Positions 31,801-47,106 of a stretch of 64,000 nucleotides of DNA are shown here, piece after piece. The notes under the pieces are model-generated. The model was not told the DNA's origin. It did not search any database and saw nothing but the letters and a program-made list of their open reading frames with translations. The DNA is from Oscillospiraceae bacterium (lineage in GTDB: Bacteria > Bacillota > Clostridia > Oscillospirales > Oscillospiraceae), in NCBI GenBank assembly GCA_009778485.1, contig WRJQ01000001.1, forward strand, positions 21,116 through 85,115. The letters run 5' to 3'. The translations under genes were made by a program, and so were the position numbers. Numbering within the stretch: position 1 is the stretch's first letter; each line of letters opens with the position of its first letter.

Positions 31801-34800
31801 AGCCGGAGCTGCGGCAATCGAGATCTTCCAAGACTATATCAAACCGCTTTATGATGGCGACTTCTACAACAAGAAGTTCGCACTCGTGGAGGAATGGGCT
31901 AACGACAGTTGGAAGTACTGGGGGACCAGAAGGAAGACCGACATCGTCACGCATGGCGGCATCGACAGTACCGGCTACTATTCGCTATCGGGCGGCGCGG
32001 AGCCTGCGGCGGCCAGGGGTGCGAACGGCGTATGGAGCAGCTCCCATAAGTATTACGGAGTCGAGTTCACGCTGATACCCGCGAACGTCAACACTGAGGT
32101 CACTAAAGACAAATCTTTCGAGTTTACAAACCGCATCATTGAGCATGTTCCGGTACCGGGCGTCAAATCCTTCGTGGGCCAACCAACGTTCGAGGTCGAC
32201 TTCTATATCTACCATTTATCCGGCACGTCGCACACCTTCCTCGGTAAGTTCACCCTGACTAATGATGCTTCGGAAGTGGACGTCTTTGCCCTCATTGCCG
32301 AGGAATACTCGGACTGCATAGGCGAGACCTTCGTCGTCATTGAAGACTGGGCGCGCAGCGACGTAGGCAGCAAGCAGTTTACTGTGATGTCCGTCAACAT
32401 CATGGGCGCCGGAATGGTTGGATACCCGACAGCTCCGGGCGAGGTGGACTTCACCGCGACGCCGGGCACATACAATGCGACAAACATGTATCCCGGCCTA
32501 AAGTTCACGATGCCGGCGGTGGATCCATCGGTCAACCTAAGGTTTGGATTTGTGAACAACGTCATTCTCTATGACCCGCCGGAAGTCTGGCTGAGAAAAG
32601 CTGATGCGGTCACCGGCTCTGCAGAAGTCCCGGCTGAAGAGTTCAGCTTCAACCTCTACGCTGTCGTCGATGGGGCATATGTGCTTATCGAAGAAGGCAT
32701 CTCGCTGGCACGCGGCAACACGGACAGCGACACGAACGACATCTTTGCACTCGTCCACGACGCGTACGGCGAGGCCTGCTACGGAATGATCTTCGCCATC
32801 GTGGAAGACCATGTGTTCAGCGATTACGAGACTGACGCGTACGACGCCTGGTGGCACTACACGACGATAGACGTCGCTACGCATTCTGTCGATGAGAACC
32901 TGGGGCCGACGCCGGTATCGACGAAATATGGATACAGTACACTGCCTGAGAATGGCGATTTAGTAACCGACTTCAGGAGCGCAGCTTCGTCGGATCAGAA
33001 CACAGGCACGTACAATAAAGATTACAAGTACTTCGGCTGCGAGTTCACGATCCCGTACCTTTGCATCGAGGATCCGGATGACCCGACATGTCATGTCAAC
33101 CGGCTCGTGATCACCTTCACCAACACGGACACGCCGCGCCCGAACCTCGCCGTCAATCTGGCGAAGGACTTCACCAATACGAGCGAGACTGCAGTCGACT
33201 TCTACCTGTACAGCATTAGTGCAACGGGTGTGTGGGCGCAGGTAGGCAGCAAGATAACTATTAACAAAACCGATACTACAAGCACAGACCTCCTCGCTCT
33301 TATCACCGCTGAGTACTCAGACTCGTACCTCGACTTCACCTACGTGCTGATAGAGGATTACGAGACGACGGTGCCAACATACGGGGTCACAGGCCAGAAC
33401 ATCGTGACAATCACGCTCAACAGCGGCGCGGCCGCGCCGAGCCTCTTCAGCTCTGCCGTGGTCAACTACCGCGCATGTGAACCGCCTGTCGGTGATGAAG
33501 CGATTGAAGTCGCTGACGGCGCAGAAGCGCACTACTATAAAGGTCTGCGCTTCAGCTTCAACAAGGCTTACCTCAACCCGAACATCACAGGCTACAATGC
33601 GACCCCGCAACTGTCTATATCGTTCGCCAACGTTGATGAGACGACGTGGATCGACCCGGCGCTCAGCCTCTCAAAGGGCTGGGTCACCGGCAAGGACAGG
33701 CCCGGCCCCTACGGCGGGACGGAGGTCAAGATCCATATCCTTGAGCTTGGCGCCGACGGGAAAGTCAGCAAGAACCTCACGGGTGCAACGCCGCAGACGC
33801 GCAGCCCGACCACTGCTGCAACCTCCCGCGACATTATAGCTTTCCTTAAGGCCAACGCTACTGGCGGGGACTACAGAGGCAAGACATACATTGTATATGA
33901 AGAGTACAGATTCCAGCCCGACCTGCCGGACAAGGCGCGCCAGGCTACGACGGTCACGATAACCGACGCGGGAGAATTCTTTAAGACTAAGGATGCGGGC
34001 TACATCATCGGCGGCGCTATAGTAGACGGGTTCATTAGAAACACACTCTTTGCCGCTGCGAGCGAAGTGGAGTTCGTGGGCGCTGCCACAGCAACCGACG
34101 CCTACGTCAAGTCGGATGCAGGCAACGTCTACTACCCGGCCGCGAAGATTGCGTTCCCGACGGCAGCCGAAAACCCGGACGTCCCGACCGATCTTGCGAT
34201 ACTCTTCACGAACGAGTACACTGCGGTAACTACGCCGACTTTGAACATCGTGAAAGAGTGGGCGGGCGGCGTGATCGCGCCTGAATACACAGGCGGCTTC
34301 GTGACAGCCACGCTCCACGCATACGCACCGGACGGAACAGAAGTCTCATTCCTCTCGAACACAGGAGCGGCTAAACCGGTCGTTGTAAACATCGGCAGCA
34401 CGCCGGTGGATATCATCAACACGCTGCTCACCGGCGGCTACTACTACCTCGACGGCACGATAAAGGGCGTCGACGCCGACTTCCTGTACTCGGACAAGGT
34501 CAAAACATTCGAGCTCGTGGAGAACTATCCGCAGTACAGCAACGACTTCCTCTATGGGACGCGCACGACGGCTATTGCATTCGAGACGCCCGGCGACACA
34601 ACGACGATAGAAGACTGGAACGCATCGACGGACGCGACGGATCCGCTGCTGGCTACATTTGAGCTCCCGGACCGGAAAGTCGGGACGCAGACGCTGCAGA
34701 TCAGATTCACCAACACATACGTTCCGACGACGTTCAGCCTGACAGTCGGCAAAAACACAGGCGACTTCAGGTCGGTTCACTACATCCTCCCGGCGGATCT

Positions 34801-37555
34801 TGCCGTCGCAGCAAAGAAGGACGGCCCCGTAGACCTCTACCTGCACAGCGCGCGGTCAGCGGGGGACAAGGGGATATCGGCGACTTCCGAGAAGATAACC
34901 ATAAAGTATGGCGAGACCCTTGACCCGGCTACCTTGCTCGAAGCAATGAAAAAGCAGGCGGCAAAGCACTCGGACGATCCCAGCTATGACGTTTTCCTGC
35001 TGGTCGAAGATTTCACGATCGACAAGGCCGGCGCGGGCAAACGGACGGGGAGCTTCGTGTCAGGCGCAACCGGCGCCAACGTGAAACTCGTATACGCCAA
35101 CGCGACCGGCACTGTGACAAGCTACGCCGAGAGCGAACCAATGACCGACTTCCGCCTTGGCGTCCTTATAACGCCGGCGGGCGGCGCGGAAGAGTCGCTT
35201 GTGTTCGTCAACGAAGACATCGATTCATATAAATACGCGCTCGAGGTTGACAAACGCAACGAGAACGGCGGCGCGTTCACGGCTACAGACCTGCGCAACG
35301 CGAAGTTCACAATCTACGAGCTTATCGCCGGCGAGAAGGTCTCCGATCAGTTTAACGCCGGGGGCAGGACGCCCGTCGCAACGCTTACAAGCTCGAACGG
35401 CAAGTTCATATCCGGATACATCCTCGAAAAGGACAAAGGATATGTCGTAGTCGAAGAGGAAGTGCCCGCTTTTGCGGACCCGGCGATAAAGAACACGATA
35501 GTCGCCGTGGTGCAGCCAATGCCGGACGACTATACGACCTACGAAGTGAAGGTCGAAGTGAGAAACCAGCGCCTCGGGTCCTTTGACATCTGGAAGAGGA
35601 ACAGCAAGGGCTCCGACTTCCTGGCGGGCGCAGAGTTCGAGCTGTATGAGTGGGTGGACGGATACACCTACGCGCAGTACAGGACAATAGGCGTGCCGGT
35701 CAAGGGCTTCGAAGTCATCAACATCGACGTAGCGAGAGCCGTCAGCGTGACAGGCGTGCCGTTCGGGACATACGCGCTGATTGAGACTAAAGCGCCCACA
35801 GGCTACGAGATTTATACTTTAGACGGCGGCGGCAATCCGGTATTCACGATAACGAAAGTGACCGTCAACGCGACTAACACCGGTGTCTCCAACTGGTACG
35901 CGGTTCTCAACTACATGGGCAGGACGCTGACGCACGAGTTCACCTTCGTAAAAGTAGACGCGTCGAAGCTGGCCGACTGGCAGGACGGCGACCCGCTTGA
36001 CGTCCTCCTGGGTCCGGCTGATCTGGACGCGGGCGTCAAAGGAGCGAACTTCCTCGTGGAAATGGCGGCCGGCGACGGCTGGACTCCGTTCATGCGCTTC
36101 ACGGATACCAGCGACGTGTTCTCATTCGTAATTGACCGCGCGAACGCCGGCAGATACCGCGTAAGCGAAATCAAGGCTCCGGACGGCTACCTGTATGACG
36201 ATTCGATCTACTTCTACTTCGATATTCAAGAGAGAATTGACAACTCCGGCGAAAGATACACAGTCGTCACATCATTTAAAGCCGGTAACAGTAGTGGTCC
36301 GAATACTGACGGGCCGGAGCTGATCAGGGCTTACATCGAAGGCGACGAAGGCCACGAGATATATGCGTACGTGATTGAGAACTACCCGTTCGGATCGCTG
36401 GAGCTGACGAAGACAGTCGACGACGGGGACCAAAACAAGGGCTTTGACTTCACGGTGACATTCGAAGGCGACTACCTCGACCGCATCAAGAGCCTCCCCA
36501 CAGCATATATCGAGACAGATGAAGAAGGCGGCGAGGTTTCGCGGCAGTCGGTGGCGTTCGCATCCGGCGACGGCGGAGCGACCTGGACAGGGACGCTCTC
36601 GCACGGGCAAAAAGCGATTTTCACCGACATACCTTACGGAGCCGTCTACACCATAACCGAGGCGGAAGGCGACGGGAAGTATAAAGCGAGGCTGGGCCCG
36701 GTAGCCGACGACAACGACGCTGACGCGGACGACGACGACGATGGCGACGCGGATGTGCTCACGGCGGAGGAGGGCGACGAACCCTTCGCTGCGACAGGCG
36801 AAGTCCTGAGCGACGAGACAGTCGAGGTCGAAGTCGTCAACACACTGATACCCGAGCCGCTTGACGACGGCGATGACGACGGCGACGGAGACCGCGGAAG
36901 GCCCAGGCCGCCAAGGCCGCCCGGAGACGGAGACGCCGACGCTGATGGCGACGGAGACAGCGATGGAGACGGAGACGGCGACGGGGATGGCGACGGCTAT
37001 GGCGGCGGCGACGGCGATGACGATGCGGATAACGACGGCGACGGCGACAACGACGCGGATAACGACGCTGACGGAGACGCAGACGCGGATAACGACGCTG
37101 ACGGCGACGGCGACGACGATGACGACGAAAGCGACCGCACCCCCTGGGACAGGCCGCGCAACCCATACTACGACCCGGAGCATCCTGACGACTATCCGGA
37201 GCCGGGCGGGCATATACATGAACTGCCGCCCGTGCCGCTGTCAGCCTTCCATACGGAGACGCCTTTCATAGGCGACGACGGCGAGATCTGGTACATGGAG
37301 TTCGATGAAGACGGAGTGCCTCTGGGGGCATGGCATTGGGACGACGATCTCGAGGAGTGGATCTTCGACGAGATGATCCCCCTGGGCGACTTCCCATGGA
37401 ACGACACTGAGGACGCGGAGGTCGACCTGCCTCAGACCGGGCGGATTATAACGGCCTTGCTCTGCACGGCGCTGACATTCGCCGGGCTGGTGCTCATTGG
37501 CGCGGGAGTGCTGCCGGAGAAGATCAAGCGCAGGCGCGCGCAACGCAAACCATAA
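28823..37555 (+). CDS. Giant LPQTG-anchored thioester/isopeptide adhesin
   Basis: A 2910-residue cell-wall surface protein. The signal peptide ends near ARVNA (residue 36). Residues about 165-350 form a TQXA-type thioester domain with Cys197 in FTYCLDFS and Gln259 in TQYAIWNF, the pair expected to form an internal thioester that can bind host targets covalently. From about 490 to 2680 run some 14 CnaB/SpaA-like modules of 110-190 residues. Each opens with a strand holding Lys, has a central Glu (VIED, IIEE) and closes with F-x-N (FTN, FAN, FVN), the Lys-Glu-Asn set for isopeptide bonds. A D/G/N-rich linker (about 2680-2772), LPQTG at 2869-2873, a hydrophobic segment and a KRRRAQRK tail end the protein. 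SD AAGGAG and its own promoter precede it. No sortase gene is in the window. Confidence 0.92.
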   Translation: MSRFSAHKKASGTIALALAAVMVFTCFCVIPARVNATTENGDAADVNAYEAVMDAVLDVEELSEFLDVGAAETADMEDMSGLAAEPVQRSPERDSQANDDLESSAYGQTGVANDIQPSRPDYAYVGFEDPVAIRDEKSGEEQVAPLRGAEARMASAALSGDPTEPIPDGLDYYIAERDTNYRIVLGKPPNVQMFTYCLDFSREFSDDANYFLKPNGDVTYDEVLFILNNSFPVLSVEQVKLLWGLTGALDDVQAYFATQYAIWNFTNVDKLGAIETIVENGSGSANQYPELYGAGKDLYDKLLVAAKATATGGYLASADRFEIELVPPESSDPKELASQHYLYGPYMVNSNVNGSAPVYSKLAVRISLLDSHPITDSGPLNFEVCYDEDTPISKQGTSPDEYWLVDLDKEFYIQTSTAFLGGFEFECTLLLGGVAYTETNAFDYLTSAKYLYHPTTDYFEHQEILYYGHDKGAAPGTLGPEFNSNLDPAREKVTINKVVDSDSDPISGPFDLALYIYDSSGNLVATDKTKNVSDAGSVEFDLSHYIGKGYSAVIIEEWPNYTDKFEDSMYNTQSTEITSSLQTRHYVLPNYDSSSNVTSKPTAAGAEYYVGVSFNIDEMGTAFSIAFTNKRTVENPLDRYNGVIKLTKELVTWKTGSDKLTEVRFLLYSEKGGVVATYEPFYVTVGAEGEVNLSAKILELFEGRENELEGVTFTIIEDFPKIVPDDSNGGHEAHTKLIVDGVLADEINPGGYSIVTGAGTPGVYGNSSFLYPGYSFTLAANRTVTFKNYEESAVPMTLNISKTFATSGGDGSLAGETEFEFDLYEVTYSATGGAPSYAFVDTFKLKSLESKDIVALLEATDAYKEGAYFGKSFAVIETNFPLITDFYADLTHTTTIGQSIAGTATEYYYNMSGTAPLRTTMADGVCKGIEFSLHVGQISPITLTFANVEAGQTEPDIKLQKIKTVDVSETIFNFHLYEVVDGAYTYKATIPVTAGAAAIEIFQDYIKPLYDGDFYNKKFALVEEWANDSWKYWGTRRKTDIVTHGGIDSTGYYSLSGGAEPAAARGANGVWSSSHKYYGVEFTLIPANVNTEVTKDKSFEFTNRIIEHVPVPGVKSFVGQPTFEVDFYIYHLSGTSHTFLGKFTLTNDASEVDVFALIAEEYSDCIGETFVVIEDWARSDVGSKQFTVMSVNIMGAGMVGYPTAPGEVDFTATPGTYNATNMYPGLKFTMPAVDPSVNLRFGFVNNVILYDPPEVWLRKADAVTGSAEVPAEEFSFNLYAVVDGAYVLIEEGISLARGNTDSDTNDIFALVHDAYGEACYGMIFAIVEDHVFSDYETDAYDAWWHYTTIDVATHSVDENLGPTPVSTKYGYSTLPENGDLVTDFRSAASSDQNTGTYNKDYKYFGCEFTIPYLCIEDPDDPTCHVNRLVITFTNTDTPRPNLAVNLAKDFTNTSETAVDFYLYSISATGVWAQVGSKITINKTDTTSTDLLALITAEYSDSYLDFTYVLIEDYETTVPTYGVTGQNIVTITLNSGAAAPSLFSSAVVNYRACEPPVGDEAIEVADGAEAHYYKGLRFSFNKAYLNPNITGYNATPQLSISFANVDETTWIDPALSLSKGWVTGKDRPGPYGGTEVKIHILELGADGKVSKNLTGATPQTRSPTTAATSRDIIAFLKANATGGDYRGKTYIVYEEYRFQPDLPDKARQATTVTITDAGEFFKTKDAGYIIGGAIVDGFIRNTLFAAASEVEFVGAATATDAYVKSDAGNVYYPAAKIAFPTAAENPDVPTDLAILFTNEYTAVTTPTLNIVKEWAGGVIAPEYTGGFVTATLHAYAPDGTEVSFLSNTGAAKPVVVNIGSTPVDIINTLLTGGYYYLDGTIKGVDADFLYSDKVKTFELVENYPQYSNDFLYGTRTTAIAFETPGDTTTIEDWNASTDATDPLLATFELPDRKVGTQTLQIRFTNTYVPTTFSLTVGKNTGDFRSVHYILPADLAVAAKKDGPVDLYLHSARSAGDKGISATSEKITIKYGETLDPATLLEAMKKQAAKHSDDPSYDVFLLVEDFTIDKAGAGKRTGSFVSGATGANVKLVYANATGTVTSYAESEPMTDFRLGVLITPAGGAEESLVFVNEDIDSYKYALEVDKRNENGGAFTATDLRNAKFTIYELIAGEKVSDQFNAGGRTPVATLTSSNGKFISGYILEKDKGYVVVEEEVPAFADPAIKNTIVAVVQPMPDDYTTYEVKVEVRNQRLGSFDIWKRNSKGSDFLAGAEFELYEWVDGYTYAQYRTIGVPVKGFEVINIDVARAVSVTGVPFGTYALIETKAPTGYEIYTLDGGGNPVFTITKVTVNATNTGVSNWYAVLNYMGRTLTHEFTFVKVDASKLADWQDGDPLDVLLGPADLDAGVKGANFLVEMAAGDGWTPFMRFTDTSDVFSFVIDRANAGRYRVSEIKAPDGYLYDDSIYFYFDIQERIDNSGERYTVVTSFKAGNSSGPNTDGPELIRAYIEGDEGHEIYAYVIENYPFGSLELTKTVDDGDQNKGFDFTVTFEGDYLDRIKSLPTAYIETDEEGGEVSRQSVAFASGDGGATWTGTLSHGQKAIFTDIPYGAVYTITEAEGDGKYKARLGPVADDNDADADDDDDGDADVLTAEEGDEPFAATGEVLSDETVEVEVVNTLIPEPLDDGDDDGDGDRGRPRPPRPPGDGDADADGDGDSDGDGDGDGDGDGYGGGDGDDDADNDGDGDNDADNDADGDADADNDADGDGDDDDDESDRTPWDRPRNPYYDPEHPDDYPEPGGHIHELPPVPLSAFHTETPFIGDDGEIWYMEFDEDGVPLGAWHWDDDLEEWIFDEMIPLGDFPWNDTEDAEVDLPQTGRIITALLCTALTFAGLVLIGAGVLPEKIKRRRAQRKP

Positions 37556-37572
37556 GAACGTTTCAAGTTACC

Positions 37573-37605
37573 AATCGGGGGTCGGCAATAGTCCGACTCC
37601 CGATT
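37573..37605 (+). terminator. Hairpin after the adhesin gene
   Basis: Arms 37573-37585 and 37593-37605 (AATCGGGGGTCGG and CCGACTCCCGATT) pair over 13 bp with one G-U and a 7-nt loop, 17 nt after the stop. No T-tract follows, so the terminator call is moderate. Confidence 0.6.
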
Positions 37606-37890
37606 GCGTAAGCAATATAGATTTAGAGAAACGTAAACAGGAGCAAATGCCCCGTGGCATACAGAAGATACAGATCAACTCATAACCGTAATAGCGACAT
37701 ACGAATCACCCGCCGCCTGCGGGCGGCCCCTCTTCACTAAAGGGCAAGGATTGCTATGAACAGAGCGAAAGCCCAATGGGAGCAGGTGCTGAGACCATGC
37801 GAGAAAAAGGGTATCCTGACTGCAACGGCTCGGGTACCCTTTCATGATACGCAGCATTACTCATTAACAGCCCATGCCGCCCCCAAAAGC
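37606..37890. other. Intergenic region upstream of rpoB, no gene recognised
   Basis: Non-coding by eye. It holds two more hairpins: CCGCC/GGCGG at 37713-37726 and AAAGGGTATCC/GGGTACCCTTT at 37806-37842 with a 15-nt loop. The segment looks like remnants of REP-like intergenic repeats or an unrecognised structured RNA. I tested it by eye against T-box, SAM, TPP and glycine riboswitch cores and saw no convincing match. Confidence 0.4.
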
Positions 37891-37918
37891 CAAAACAGGC
37901 GCGTGCGCGCCTGTTTTG
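37891..37918 (+). terminator. Perfect 13-bp hairpin before the rpoB promoter
   Basis: CAAAACAGGCGCG and CGCGCCTGTTTTG pair perfectly with a 2-nt TG centre. Flanking A and T runs inside the arms make it work in either direction. It would insulate rpoBC from the adhesin transcript. Confidence 0.65.
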
Positions 37919-38002
37919 ACTAGAAAGAGATGCTACATGAATAAAAAAGCAAAGAACTTCGAAGAGACTTCGGAAAAATCATATAAAATTGCGAGAAAAG
38001 AC

Positions 38003-38030
38003 TTGACAGATGAAATTAATGTGGTAGAAT
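38003..38030 (+). promoter_or_regulatory. rpoBC promoter
   Basis: -35 TTGACA (38003-38008), 16-nt spacer, -10 TAGAAT (38025-38030). It gives a leader of about 180 nt before rpoB, and the leader shows no open gene. Confidence 0.8.
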
Positions 38031-38220
38031 ATATAGTTGTGCGCAAAAATCAACGCATAAACACAACTTTACTCGTGTAGTCTAGCACATATCCTGAAAG
38101 TTGTCAATACATTTATTCTCGATTGTTTACAACTGCGCCGGGCGTGCGCAGAAAACGTCATTGCAATACCGCCGAAACAGACCGCCGATATAGCAAATTA
38201 GCGCGAACAGGGGGATAAGA

Positions 38221-42066
<3,846 letters not shown>

Positions 42067-42092
42067 CCTGAGGGAAAGGAATTGACTTTAAT

Positions 42093-45731
<3,639 letters not shown>

Positions 45732-45738
45732 TGCCTGA

Positions 45739-45929
45739 GTGTCTGTTCAGGTACCCACTACGTAACTATTCAGTGCCACCTTAGTTCGGCCGTTACATCA
45801 CGTTCCTTTCGCTCGAATGCGCATCCATGCGCATACTCGCGCGCTCCGGCATCCATGCCTCCGCTATTCGGAACGTGCCTCACCGAGGCACAGAATAGTT
45901 GCCCCACTACCTCCAGGCGTTACATTTCA
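45739..45929. mobile_element. MITE-like non-coding element, copy 1 (rpoC-rpsL)
   Basis: The left end GTGTCTGTTCAGGTACCC continues to ACTAC (23 nt) and is identical to the right end of the element at 56758-57011 read in reverse. A 42-nt core (45807-45848, holding two ATGCGCAT palindromes and CTCGCGCGCTCCG) is also identical to 56924-56965 on the other strand. Further in are nested hairpins, GTGCCTC/GAGGCAC at 45875-45891 within CTATTC/GAATAG. The right end repeats the CACTACCTCCAGGCG segment found internally in copy 2, so this copy is rearranged. No transposase frame is present. It fills the gap after rpoC, and its hairpins may end rpoBC transcription. Confidence 0.75.
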
Positions 45930-45943
45930 GATTTTCAAACATA

Positions 45944-45972
45944 TTGACTAATTGTTAATAATGTGTTAATAT
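45944..45972 (+). promoter_or_regulatory. rpsL promoter
   Basis: -35 TTGACT (45944-45949), 17-nt spacer, -10 TAATAT (45967-45972), about 45 nt before rpsL. It drives rpsL-rpsG-fusA. Confidence 0.8.
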
Positions 45973-46015
45973 CATGGTTCGACCATACAACACCACTTGA
46001 GAAAGGAGGAAAACG

Positions 46016-46432
46016 ATGCCGACATTCAATCAACTCGTCAGAAAAGGAAGGGAGACGACAGCCTACAAGTCGAACTCCCCGGCCATGCAAAAAGGCCTGA
46101 ACACCCTTAAGAACAGGGAGACAAACCAGTCGTCCCCGCAAAAACGCGGCGTATGCACGGCAGTGCGTACTTCGACGCCCAAGAAACCGAACTCCGCGCT
46201 GAGGAAGATTGCGCGTATCAGGCTCACGAACGGCTATGAAGTAACAGCCTACATACCCGGCGTAGGACACAACCTGCAGGAGCACTCAGTCGTCATGATC
46301 CGCGGCGGAAGGGTAAAGGACCTGCCGGGCGTGCGATACCACGTAATCCGCGGCACTCTTGACACGCAAGGCGTAGCCGACCGCGCGCAGGCTCGCTCGA
46401 AGTACGGCGCGAAAAGGCCCAAGACCAGATAA
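46016..46432 (+). CDS. rpsL: Ribosomal protein S12
   Basis: A 138-residue S12 of the decoding centre. Conserved segments are [27 protein letters not shown] and [12 protein letters not shown]. The streptomycin-relevant lysines are present (K56/K57 in TPKKPNS and K101 in RVKDLPG), so no resistance change is seen. AAAGGAGG lies just before the ATG. It is the first gene of the str operon. Confidence 0.98.
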   Translation: MPTFNQLVRKGRETTAYKSNSPAMQKGLNTLKNRETNQSSPQKRGVCTAVRTSTPKKPNSALRKIARIRLTNGYEVTAYIPGVGHNLQEHSVVMIRGGRVKDLPGVRYHVIRGTLDTQGVADRAQARSKYGAKRPKTR

Positions 46433-46611
46433 ACCCCGCAAAGCCCGTCCCCGGGACGGACGGCAGCAGCTACGTACTGTAGATCGGTTATTAATGAAAC
46501 TATCGTTTCGGGTAAGCGCTCTTTATCGCGTTTGCGGGAACAGTACGGGCGATTACCGGGAGAACATCCCGGAGTACCTGTGAAATCATTCATTTGAGGG
46601 AGGGAAGTTGT
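46433..46611. other. rpsL-rpsG spacer with hairpins
   Basis: A 179-nt gap without a gene, long for an S12-S7 pair. Two hairpins are visible: CGTCC/GGACG near 46447-46459 and CCGGGA/TCCCGG at 46556-46572. In E. coli S7 regulates translation through the equivalent spacer; a similar role here is only a guess. Confidence 0.35.
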
Positions 46612-47082
46612 ATGCCCAGAAGAGGCAACGTTCCAAAAAGAGAAGTCCTGCCCGATCCTATGTATAATTCCGTTATGGTGACCAGGCTCATCAACAGCAT
46701 TATGCTCGACGGGAAGAAAGGCGTAGCCCAGAAAGTGGTCTACGGCGCATTCGACATCATCGGCGAAAAGTCAGGGAAGCCGCCGCTGGACGTGTTCACG
46801 ACAGCGCTGGAAAACATTATGCCCACGCTCGAAGTCAAAGCCAGGCGTGTCGGCGGCGCCACGTACCAGGTGCCTATCGAAGTCAGGCCTGACAGGCGCC
46901 AGACGCTCGGGCTCAGGTGGCTCACGAGCTACGCCAGGGCGCGCAACGAGAAAACAATGAGAGAGCGCCTCGCGGGGGAGATCCTCGACGCCTCCAACAG
47001 CGTCGGCGCAGCAGTAAAAAAACGCGAGGATACGCACAAGATGGCGGATTCCAACAAGGCATTCGCACACTACAGGTGGTAA
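46612..47082 (+). CDS. rpsG: Ribosomal protein S7
   Basis: A 156-residue S7, which nucleates assembly of the 30S head. It starts [20 protein letters not shown] and contains [30 protein letters not shown] and [15 protein letters not shown] at the end. The ATG at 46612 is preceded by GGGAGGG; an in-frame TTG 18 nt upstream overlaps that SD and is rejected. Second gene of the str operon; fusA follows after 24 nt. Confidence 0.98.
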   Translation: MPRRGNVPKREVLPDPMYNSVMVTRLINSIMLDGKKGVAQKVVYGAFDIIGEKSGKPPLDVFTTALENIMPTLEVKARRVGGATYQVPIEVRPDRRQTLGLRWLTSYARARNEKTMRERLAGEILDASNSVGAAVKKREDTHKMADSNKAFAHYRW

Positions 47083-47106
47083 GCTCGAAGGCAAACAAAG
47101 GAATAG

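Noticed and set aside
36868-37130. Repeat block checked as CRISPR or minisatellite non-coding repeat
   Set aside because: It is the in-frame D/G/N linker of the adhesin; units are too short and irregular for CRISPR.
37606-37890. Riboswitch or T-box in the region before rpoB
   Set aside because: No core motif of T-box, SAM, TPP or glycine classes could be matched; kept only as an unexplained region.
37937-38080. Small frame of about 47 codons before rpoB
   Set aside because: The rpoB promoter (TTGACA/TAGAAT) lies inside it and the product has no features, so it is probably non-coding leader.
46016-46432. Streptomycin-resistance change in rpsL
   Set aside because: The lysines equivalent to K43 and K88 (K87) are both present.
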